Source: Cydia pomonella
Lineage: Eukaryota > Arthropoda > Insecta > Lepidoptera > Tortricidae
NCBI RefSeq assembly: GCF_033807575.1
Contig: NC_084721.1
Span: 2,480,001-2,544,000 of the forward strand
DNA length: 64,000 nt
Direction of reading: 5' to 3'
Each line of letters begins with the position of its first letter. Within the stretch, counting starts at the first letter, position 1. The translations under genes and the position numbers were made by a program. Of this stretch, positions 11,318-20,026 are shown in pieces. A model generated the notes under the pieces. That model was not told where the DNA came from and made no database searches. It saw only the letters and a program-made list of their open reading frames with translations.

Positions 11318-12082
11318 TCAAGAGTCAGTGACATTCGAGTCTGTGGTAACCTAGCCATATTGAGACTATCTGCAGTAATTGCAGCCATGCGGTCTGCTCG
11401 ACGCGATTAAACGCGTTTCGGTCACGCGTTGCGCTGAATGCGTCCATTTTGGCAATGTGGGCGGAGTGTTGAAGCACTCAGCTTTAGGAAGCTTTAGAAT
11501 TATAACCCGTTAGCTTGAACATGTCATGCTCGCTTAAAAGTTTATGCTTACGGTGGCCTCGTTGATCGGGTCGCCACTTTCCCGAATGAAGGTTGAGGGA
11601 GGCGATGGTTGAGATACGCGTCATACTCGTGAACGGGTGCTGTTTGTGGAAACTGGAGTGTATAAAACACAGGTTATATTTAGTAACTTTGTTTTTGAGG
11701 ATAATTACAGTGAGACACCTGGTTCGGTTGTCGTACTTGATAATGAATGTTTTAATTATACAGAATTTTGACTCTCGGAGACCCTATACAACTCTAAGGA
11801 TAATTTGATAAACTATATAATCATTAAGTTCAGACGCTTCGAGATATTTACACCTTTATTAATTTTAGGTTTTTTTTGTATCTGTTTGTGTTTTTTTATT
11901 AATATTTTGCAGAGTCAGCTTCAACTCTAAGTCAGTGACATTTGAGCTCTGTAGTTATAATATTGAACCTGCAGTAGTAATTGCGGTCTGCTCGATGCGA
12001 TTAAACGCGTTTCGGTCACGCGTTGCTCTAATTGCATCCATTATGGTGTATGGGCTGAGTGTTGAAGCACTCAGCTTTATGT
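11318..12082. repeat. Direct repeat pair with hairpin module
   Basis: Two ~160-bp copies (11318-11486 and 11928-12082) share GTCAGTGACATT, CGATTAAACGCGTTTCGGTC, ACGCGTTGC and a terminal GAGTGTTGAAGCACTCAGCT that folds as GAGTG/CACTC. They lie about 600 bp apart in the same orientation. A weaker match to the start of the module occurs at about 10970-11015. The DNA between the copies has no recognised gene. Confidence 0.6.
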
Positions 12083-12130
12083 GTATATGAGAGCAAGAGA
12101 ATTACAAACGTTTATAAGTACCTAAATGTT

Positions 12131-12280
12131 TAAAGACCGACCAGAAATATATGATCATTGTCAAGAGGGCGCTGGCTGTTATTCTCTTGTATAGGGTGTA
12201 GTTCAGTTTTGTATGAAAAATGTAGTTCCAATGAAATTACGCAGTATGGCGCGTGATCATATATTACTGGGCAGGCTTTA
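12131..12280. mobile_element. MITE family M, uninterrupted copy
   Basis: TA-flanked element with termini AAGACCGACCAGAAATATAT and (inverted) AAGCCTGCCCAGTAATATAT, containing GATCATTGTCAAGAGGGCGC. The same element at 46099-46584 is interrupted by another insertion, so this copy shows the empty-site structure. TA flanks suggest a Tc1/mariner-type MITE. Confidence 0.75.
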
Positions 12281-12639
12281 ATATACAGGAGTTCTGCGGC
12301 TAATTTCTGATTTAAAATTTAAATAATTTTCTTCCAACGGGAAGTACGACGGAGATGAGGAAGGGTATTTTAATTTCATGAGTGTTGTGTGAGTGTTGAT
12401 TAATAACAATGAATGGCCAGCAGATTATCGTGCATATGCTATTAAGGCGTATCGCAGTAAAGTATTTTCACTTCGTACCGTAAAGCTTCAAGTTTTGCAT
12501 TAATTTCGGAATATGTGGAAAAGGTTGGAACAGTGCGTACATAGCGAAGGTCGATATTTAGAAAATGTGATTTTCGTTAAATGAATTCCACATTCATCTC
12601 TTTTTGTAATTAATACCGCAGTGCATGAACAAACTAAAT

Positions 12640-12815
12640 ATATAAATACATATCCTTACACAAATTGACTAGGTCCCACGGTAGGCCAGGAAGGCTTGTG
12701 TTGCGGGTACTCAGACAATGATATATATAATATACGAATACATCCATGACTCAGGAACAGATCTGTGCTCATAACACAAATAAAAAGCTCTTAATTACAG
12801 TCTTTGCCCCGTAAT
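12640..12815 (-). repeat. Degenerate SINE A copy
   Basis: It shares TTACACAAATTGACTAGGTC, AAGGCTTGTGTTG and CATGACTCAGGAACA with the full copies at 32637-32890, but it has deletions and no longer carries the tRNA-like head. Confidence 0.6.
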
Positions 12816-13079
12816 TAGTATGAGTGTGAATAAGGGCATCAATATAATACTTTTGTTATTTTCGTTCGTAATTTCGGAGAGCTGTCAAGGAACGTATAGC
12901 GATGACAAATCGTCCAAATACCCCATTTAGACACGGCCCATCATTCATCGTGATCTAAAAACGATGACTTTCTCTCAATTTCGAACGAAACCAGATATAA
13001 GTATAATTATGTCAAAAATGACAAATGTGTAAGGTGTAACAACAATGCTCATTTTTTAATTAAAAGTACAGTACGGTTT

Positions 13080-13180
13080 ATACTTCCTGTCTGACTACCT
13101 CTTTACACTTAAACCGCTAAACTAATGTAAGTAGATGACATTTGGTATGAAAATAGTTAGTCCCGTCATACCAAATATTT
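13080..13180. repeat. Dispersed repeat also found in SAM-gene intron
   Basis: CTTAAACCGCTAAAC followed by GATGACATTTGGTATG matches the block at 20380-20572. Only part of the unit is present. The class is unknown. Confidence 0.5.
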
Positions 13181-13384
13181 ATTCATTTTATTTATTTATG
13201 TATACACTTAAACGACACAGTGGAATACTATATACAATAAATTATAATCCAAGCAAAATAAAATTAAAATAAAATTAATAATGCCTTTGATTAAAACGTG
13301 TAAAAATTTAATACAAAAACTACAATTTTGCGAGGTCGAATGGCAAAAGTCAGTTGGACGGAAAAGAAAACCACCAAAAAGGTT

Positions 13385-13635
13385 TTATGTAAAGTAGGAC
13401 AGAAGAGAATTTTGTTGAGAATCATAGATAAGAGGAAAGATGCTTGGACATCTACTACGACACGATGACAAGAGGAAGACGGGGAGACCAAGGAGAACGT
13501 ACATAGATCAAGTAAAGGAAAAACTCAAGTCGTGTCGTCAGGCTGTTAAGAAGAAGGCAGAGGACCAACGTACATGGAAATCGCTCCACCGACAAGAGTC
13601 TAAGTTTTAAATATAAGATGATGATGATCATGTAG
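13385..13635 (+). pseudogene. RTE-like LINE 3' end
   Basis: The plus strand encodes, with frame breaks, a GKRGRGRPRRTYIDQVKEKL-type segment followed by a LHRQES-like end and then a GATGATGAT-type tail at about 13618-13630. This pattern (basic GRPRR stretch, WxxLHR, GAT-rich tail) is the known 3' end of RTE-type LINEs in insects. It is a short, 5'-truncated and degenerate fragment. Confidence 0.6.
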
Positions 13636-14020
13636 TCGCCGCAGCTGCTGCTGCCTTCGGCAAACTTCGCATCAAGGTGTTCCGTTCACACGACATTAAG
13701 CTTTCAAACCAAGGTCTCCGTGTATATGACAATAGTCCTGCCCAATCTCCTATATGCCACGGAAACGTGATGCTTCTACCGAAAGGACATTCGCACATTG
13801 AATAGGCCTGATGCCTGCGTGCCATAATGAACATCTCGTGGTCGGATCGTGTCAGGAACACGAAAGTTCTACATCGTGCTCATGTCAGCAGCATTAAAGC
13901 CTATCTAATGCGGCGACAGCTGCGATGGTGTGGTCATGTCTCCCGTATGTCCGATGACAGATTGGCTAAGTGCATCTTTTACTCCGAGCTGCAAAATGGC
14001 AACGAAACAACACATACGGA
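13636..14020 (+). pseudogene. Degenerate LINE RT C-terminal fragment
   Basis: In shifting frames the plus strand reads FGKLRIKVFRSHDIKLS, then ISWSDRVRNTKVLHRA and RRQLRWCGHVSRMSDDRLAK. This is the familiar region after the RT thumb of an RTE/CR1-type LINE (RRQLRWxGHVxRM). At least two frameshifts separate the pieces and no RT core is left. The sequence stops at the AAT-repeat tail of the next LINE, which probably inserted here. Confidence 0.65.
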
Positions 14021-14021
14021 G

Positions 14022-15495
14022 ATTATTATTATTATTATTATTTATTTGTTGTAAAGTCATGTACATAATAAATCAGGATGTTATACCATAAAATACAAGT
14101 CAGACCATGACACCCTGTAAGGGCACACAACATTAACTTAAAACTAAACAAAACAAGTCTTCTCATTTAAACATGACAATTAATATTACAAAAAAAAAAA
14201 GCATGTTATAAACTATCGTCATTAAGAAAATCCTTAACCGAATAATAACATTTATCAATTAATAATTTTTCTAATTTATTTTTAAACACTGTGTTTCGAG
14301 TTTCTACCTTAATATTATTGGGAATTTTATTTGTTATTAAAATACATTTATATTGGGGACTATTTTTACACATCTCTAGGTTAGTCTTTGGTAATAGTAG
14401 TTTATTTCTATACTGCGTTCTCGTGTTTTCCTTGTCTTGTTTTAATGTGAAAAAATTTGAATGTTCCCGAACAAAAAGTGCAGCCTGTAATATATAAATA
14501 CAAGGCAAGGTTAATAACCTATATTGAATAAAGTATGGGCGGCAACTGTTTGGGATACGCACATTAGCTAAGATACGAACACATTTTCTTTTGCATCACA
14601 AACAGCTGGTCGGCCTCGGTGCTGTCCCCCCACAGCACCACGGCGTAGCGGAGCCATGAGTACGCATATGCGTAGTAAGCAGATAACGCACATTTAAAAT
14701 TAGTATTAGTTTTTAGTACATTAAGCGCATATATAAATTTAGAAATTTTTGTTTTAATATTTTGGATATGTCCTTTCCAATTTATTCCAGAGTCTATTGT
14801 TATGCCTAATAAGTTAAATTCTGTAACTTCCTCTATCTTATATGAATTACTTTCCAAATTTAATTGTATTGGTTTTTTTTGTACCGGTTTAAATTGTATA
14901 ATTTTAGTTTTATTCAAATTAATTTCTAAATTATGGTCACTAAGCCATTTTTTTACCGTGGAAAAAATATTTTTGAGTTGTGAATTACATTCTGAGCTAT
15001 TATTGCATTTAAATAAAAGGGAAACATCATCAGCAAACATAACGCAGGTAGTGTTTGTATCTAGGCTTTTTGGCAGGTCATTTATATACGCTAAAAATAG
15101 GAGACATCCACAAACGCTACCCTGGGGGATAGAACAGGTTATATTTCGCATATTTGACGTAATAGTTTTAATATCTTCGGATTCCTTATCAAAATATTCT
15201 ATTTGTACGCATTGCTTACGTTTGTGAAGGTATGATTTAAACCAATTATGGGCTAGACCACGTATTCCCATGCCATTCAGTTTACAAAGTAATATTTCGT
15301 GGGATACTTTTTCGTACGCTTTTGTCATATCTAACAAGAGCCCTACGCTATACGATCTATTGTTTATATGGTCTAAGATGCTTTGTATGTATTGATAAAC
15401 TGCTAGTGAAGTTGAATGATGTTTCCTAAATCCATACTGGTTTTTATCCAAGATGTTATATTTCTCAAAAAAGTTATAAACTCGATTAATCATAC
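14022..15495 (-). pseudogene. CR1/Jockey-like LINE RT, 3' half
   Basis: This is the 3' half of a minus-strand LINE. The frame from 15493 down to 14564 encodes an RT core: YGFRKHHST (about residues 20-28), the motif A region LLLDMTKAYEKVSH (about 52-65), PQGS (123-126), and FADD (153-156, where YADD is usual). The frame shifts near 14580 (an extra base in an A-rich stretch) and continues at 14562-14206 to the end, KCYYSVKDFLNDDSL. The 3'UTR ends in an AAT microsatellite tail seen on plus at 14022-14052. The upstream part of the same gene is displaced to 19168-19332 by the LTR element, because the codons join exactly across one CATAC copy. The element is dead: frameshifted, 5'-truncated and split. 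Confidence 0.9.
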
Positions 15496-16079
15496 TGTCG
15501 CGGATACCGCGAATCAGCTAAGGGTTGCCAGCGTCATTGTATAGATGGCGCTGGCAGTCACGTTCAAGTTTAACATTGCTTCTATCTTGTTATGATTTTT
15601 ACGGGGCGGACTGGCGGGTAGACGCTCGGACGACGGAAAGAAAAGTGGTTGTGTGCGAACAGATCAATGGTGAGTGCTAGAATATTTACTTTTATATCTA
15701 CTCAAGAACGGTCTTATGCTGTTATTAGGATGACGATGTGCCTCACGTAGATTGACTAACGTATATTCAGTGCAAACAGTGAGCCGAGGAAGTTGTTGAC
15801 GGCTATGAACTCAGGGTAAACTCGTGTGAGGAATGGGGTCGCTGTAAGGGGAGGTTTGGAGGCGACTATTAAGCTCAAGAAACCAGGTGGATAAGCATGT
15901 GAAACTCATGTTACATGTAGGTAATAAAGTCGGACACCAGCACAACTCATATCGTCATCTCACTAACGTCCAGGCCTCGTATAGGTACGAGTATGTAGTA
16001 TATTGACATATCGATTTCCAGTATCCGTAAAAGCATTAGCTCATTCGATAGGTTAATACGTATGGTGAGCTTGACGACA
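15496..16079 (+). repeat. 5' LTR
   Basis: This 584-bp LTR has TG...CA ends. An imperfect inverted repeat GCCAGCG...CGCTGGC sits near its start (15528-15556), and a possible polyadenylation signal AATAAA lies at 15923-15928. It reads the same as the 3' LTR by eye. The base just after it begins TGGTGGAGCGTGC, where a tRNA primer-binding site is expected; TGG fits, but I cannot match a specific tRNA. Confidence 0.92.
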
Positions 16080-18583
16080 TGGTGGAGCGTGCTGGAATTT
16101 TTTTTAGCAGATATACTTGTAATCATCATTTAATACATTATTAATACAATGAACGGTTACACAACAGAATGACAATCGATTGGAAAATCGTTTCTATGTA
16201 ATAGATAAAAGGTCAATTTCTTTAATTTATGTCCGCATTTAAATTTACTAAACGGAAAATGTAATGCTTTCCTGACGACAAGGGGTTTTACAGGAAATGT
16301 TAGTGGATCAACGGTGTATAAGTATAAGCAATTACATTTTAACTGAATATTCTTGCTCTTCAATATACAAGCGATTGCAATGTCTGTAGGTATATACAAA
16401 AATAATCGCGCTATGCGCATCGCCGCACTCATCACACCAGCTCAAGGAGGATACCTCCATTCTGTAAAATGGTTTTAAACTACAAAGGGCAAATTATCAC
16501 AACATATTTATTTGATGGATACGATAAAACGATTACGACAAGGAGCGATACAGTGGCTTTTCACTCATTGACGGTTGGCAAACAAAAATACAATTGCTAC
16601 TCGTCCAGTATAAGCGGAGCTGTTTACACTACCGCGGGGCTAAGGGTGCAGCCGTTGCGAGCGAGGGTCTTATTGCACCGGACGTGGCGCGCTAACCCTC
16701 GTCGCTGCAGCGATCGTCAGGTCAGAGAGAATAGTGATGGGGCAAGCGATAAGTACCATCCATACCAGTAGCGGCGCGTGAAAATTCTGGCTAGGCAACT
16801 CGGAACAAGAAAACACCTTAACATTATGTACTTTTTTTCATGATAAAAGTGAGGCGTGCGCAATGAATGAATACTATTGAATAGTCAAGCTTAGCTTCAC
16901 TTCGCGCGCCTGCTATGATTAGTGCTTTAGTAAATCGTGTTATCAATTCCAAGGTAATGTAATACGTAGTGTTTTCATTATGGATTTATTTTTAATTTTA
17001 ATGATGATATATAGGTTTGGTTTATGTAGCAATAAATTTTAGGCAAGCCGGTGGGAATCGAGTTGTATGGACCCGCCGCCCCTGATCCATACCCATACGG
17101 CAAATCGACAACACGTAACTGCCCAATGCATGAAATTAAACGGAGTGTTTTTTTTTTAGGTAAGGTTTTTTTAAAGGAATTTTAATACTTATTTGTTTTA
17201 CTGGGGGCAAAGTTGTTGTTTGGCCGGTCTTTACAATATTGAACCACGAGCGTGGCGAGTGATTCGAGAGGGGAGTATTGAGCGTTGCGAGGGTTTCAGG
17301 GCACGAGGATTGGGAGATTCGCCACCGAGTGGAGCACAACATTTTTCACCTCATCAGCGCGGGGAGGGTTCTAGCTGTAAAATATCAACCAAAGTTAAAC
17401 CAAATCAAATCCAAACGAACGTTATTAGATGTTTATCATCCAAAATCATCATTTATAAGTCACTTCTACGTGCCAGCCAACATAAGGAAGCAACTCAATA
17501 TTTGCATCAGATTGCTTTGCCACACATGTGAATGAAATGCAGCTTTCTCATCCGTTTTTGAGCAATCATGAGGGCCTTTGCCAGCTAGTGTGGTGAAAAG
17601 AATCTAATTATATAAGGCCGTAATGGGGATAGTCCAATATCATCAATGTATTCCAGGTAACATCATCACCAATCCTACAATAACAATTATTTACGAAGGA
17701 CGTCTCTATAAATAGGTATCCATCAACATTCGTAATTAGTTACCAACTCATACCTAAGAAGTTAAAGTGAACAGGAGGTAGATTTAATCATAATCTATAT
17801 TCACAATGTTGCGTTAATACAAACAAGATTGAATTTTGCTATCTATGTTTGATTACATAGATGATGCTTTAATTATTTAGTTTTGTCACATGATCAGTCT
17901 TTAGTATAATATTATTGCATAATTAAATTAATCAATTACGCACCGACGACATTTACAAGCGAAATAAAATTTGCTGATCGATTTATGGTCCATCCTTTCG
18001 AATAGCGACTTTATTGCCTGAGCTAGAAGATTCACATTACATCGGCATCTCGTATGGCCAGTAAATCAACATTATTAGGTACCTACGTCTGTTTAAAATT
18101 ACAGGTATCTAATGACAACTATGATCATCTTTTTAATATAATTTTATATAAGAAAAATAAAATCACATAAAAAACTAGACTTGTTTAATTATTTGTATTA
18201 GAATTTCATGAGTATAAGTCATACCTTTACGACTTCAATTACAATTGAGTTTAGATCTTAACATTGTATCAATAAGATTCATAATCTCACGCTCGACGCT
18301 CATTGTTTAGTGTTTTATTTATCACACGGAACGTTATTACCATGGCTTGCAGATTAACTCTTCACTATTAGAACCAGTTTAGGTGTGATTTCCGATCCAA
18401 TGTATTTTCTATTAACTTCAGGTTCAAGTTATATTAGGGGCACTCCGAATAAAATTACTGATTGTGAATTAAAGCATAGGCACTATGTTATCATTATTAT
18501 TCTTGATTTACCTACATATCTGGCGATTTTGATTAAACTGATCTAATTTAAATCATATTGTAGTTTTCCTTGTGGGGCGGGTG
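16080..18583 (+). other. LTR-element interior without Gag/Pol
   Basis: These 2.5 kb hold only short frames (the longest about 90-110 codons, e.g. 16469-16771 plus and 16157-16435 minus). None has a recognisable zinc knuckle, DTG protease, YxDD or DDE motif. The GC content is higher at 16600-16760 and 17200-17360. The purine-rich TTGTGGGGCGGGTG just before 18584 is placed as a polypurine tract and sets the element on the plus strand. Confidence 0.75.
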
Positions 18584-19167
18584 TGTCGCGGATACCGCGA
18601 ATCAGCTAAGGGTTGCCAGCGTCATTGTATAGATGGCGCTGGCAGTCACGTTCAAGTTTAACATTGCTTCTATCTTGTTATGATTTTTACGGGGCGGACT
18701 GGCGGGTAGACGCTCGGACGACGGAAAGAAAAGTGGTTGTGTGCGAACAGATCAATGGTGAGTGCTAGAATATTTACTTTTATATCTACTCAAGAACGGT
18801 CTTATGCTGTTATTAGGATGACGATGTGCCTCACGTAGATTGACTAACGTATATTCAGTGCAAACAGTGAGCCGAGGAAGTTGTTGACGGCTATGAACTC
18901 AGGGTAAACTCGTGTGAGGAATGGGGTCGCTGTAAGGGGAGGTTTGGAGGCGACTATTAAGCTCAAGAAACCAGGTGGATAAGCATGTGAAACTCATGTT
19001 ACATGTAGGTAATAAAGTCGGACACCAGCACAACTCATATCGTCATCTCACTAACGTCCAGGCCTCGTATAGGTACGAGTATGTAGTATATTGACATATC
19101 GATTTCCAGTATCCGTAAAAGCATTAGCTCATTCGATAGGTTAATACGTATGGTGAGCTTGACGACA
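18584..19167 (+). repeat. 3' LTR
   Basis: Second copy of the 584-bp LTR, colinear with 15496-16079 with no difference that I could find by eye. AATAAA is at 19011-19016. The CATAC duplication follows immediately. Confidence 0.92.
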
Positions 19168-19332
19168 CATACATTTTTCGAAAATCTTTGACGTGGTTGG
19201 TAAAAGTGCTATTGGACGATATTGACTAGGATTTTTTACATCGCCGCCTGGTTTAAAAATAGGTTTTATTTTTGCGATTTTAAGTAGTTCTGGGAATATT
19301 CCTTCACTAAATGATTGGTTAACTAACTGCAC
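19168..19332 (-). pseudogene. Displaced upstream part of split LINE RT
   Basis: The minus strand encodes an EGIFPELLKIAKIKPIF segment followed by YRPIALLPTTSKIFEKCM, the conserved start of a LINE RT domain (the RPISLL/S motif region). At 19172 the frame runs into the LTR. Removing the LTR element and one CATAC copy joins it in frame to the INRVYNFFEKYNIL start of the frame at 15493. The LINE appears 5'-truncated at about 19333, where an A-rich run begins. Confidence 0.88.
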
Positions 19333-19344
19333 GGAAAAAAAAAT

Positions 19345-19815
19345 TTTTTACAATACTACCAGAATGTATAGTAAATGGGAATTTGTTCTTGTAACAAATT
19401 TTGCGTTCTCCTAACATTTTTTTCTGTTCAGCCAACCATTGGATTTGATGCGTTTACAATTCGTTTGTAACGGGCAATGTTCAATTCTAGTAACTTGAAA
19501 GCTTGTAAAGGTTAGGATCTAAATGTTATATCAACAATACTCATAGGATAGTTACAATAGCATCGTCGTCTTTACAATTCCCATCGTTGTCGCAGCTATA
19601 TAAAAATACGATACTACAAGAATGTGTAGTAAGCGGAAATTTGTTCTGCTAACTAATTTAACGTTCTCTTTACTAATTTTATTGTACGACCAACTATTTT
19701 GATGTGGTAGCGATTTCAATTCGTTTGTAACGGGCAATGTTCAATTCTAGTAACTTGAAAGCTTGTAAGGAATAGTATCTAAATGTTTACACCAACAATA
19801 CTCAAAGTAAGTTAC
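19345..19815. repeat. Tandem duplication, ~260-bp period
   Basis: Two diverged units, about 19349-19600 and 19605-19815, share a nearly identical core: CAATTCGTTTGTAACGGGCA then ATGTTCAATTCTAGTAACTT and GAAAGCTTGTAA, starting at 19457 and 19717. The remainder aligns with more changes. It lies just upstream of the GC-rich start region of the SAM gene. Confidence 0.75.
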
Positions 19816-19849
19816 ATTATACTATTATACTATTGTTGATATTACAATA

Positions 19850-20026
19850 CGGATCGTTGCGTCTGGGAGAGCAGAGGGGCGCGGGAGCCGCGCGGGGCGG
19901 TTTCAAACAATATGGCGCTGATGGTGACCAATCGTACTTACGTCGCCCGCGCAAAAGTAGTGACAGGCAGTTATTGATTTACTTAGCAGTGAAAATAACA
20001 AAAGAAAAACTTGTGTCTTACTGAAA
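19850..20026 (+). promoter_or_regulatory. GC-rich putative promoter/5'UTR of SAM gene
   Basis: GC-rich patch in AT-rich surroundings (GCGCGGGAGCCGCGCGGGGC at about 19888-19907), followed by CAATATGGCGCTGATGG and then a 5'UTR-like AT-rich run to the start codon at 20027. There is no clear TATA box. The placement is inferred from position and composition. Confidence 0.45.

Larger units (their letters stand above)
15496..19167 (+). mobile_element. Non-autonomous LTR retrotransposon
   Basis: Two direct 584-bp LTRs (15496-16079, 18584-19167), beginning TGTCGCGG and ending GACGACA, flank a 2.5-kb interior. A perfect 5-bp TSD, CATAC, lies at 15491-15495 and 19168-19172. The LTRs look identical, so the insertion should be young. 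The interior shows no Gag, protease, RT or integrase frame, only short unrecognised frames. It therefore resembles a LARD-type passenger that relies on an autonomous relative. The 5-bp TSD fits BEL/Pao or Gypsy; the superfamily is not resolved. The element lies antisense to the LINE it interrupts. Confidence 0.92.

Noticed and set aside
16080..18583. Envelope, Gag or Pol gene in the LTR element
   Set aside because: No frame longer than about 110 codons and no protease, RT, RNase H or integrase motif on either strand.
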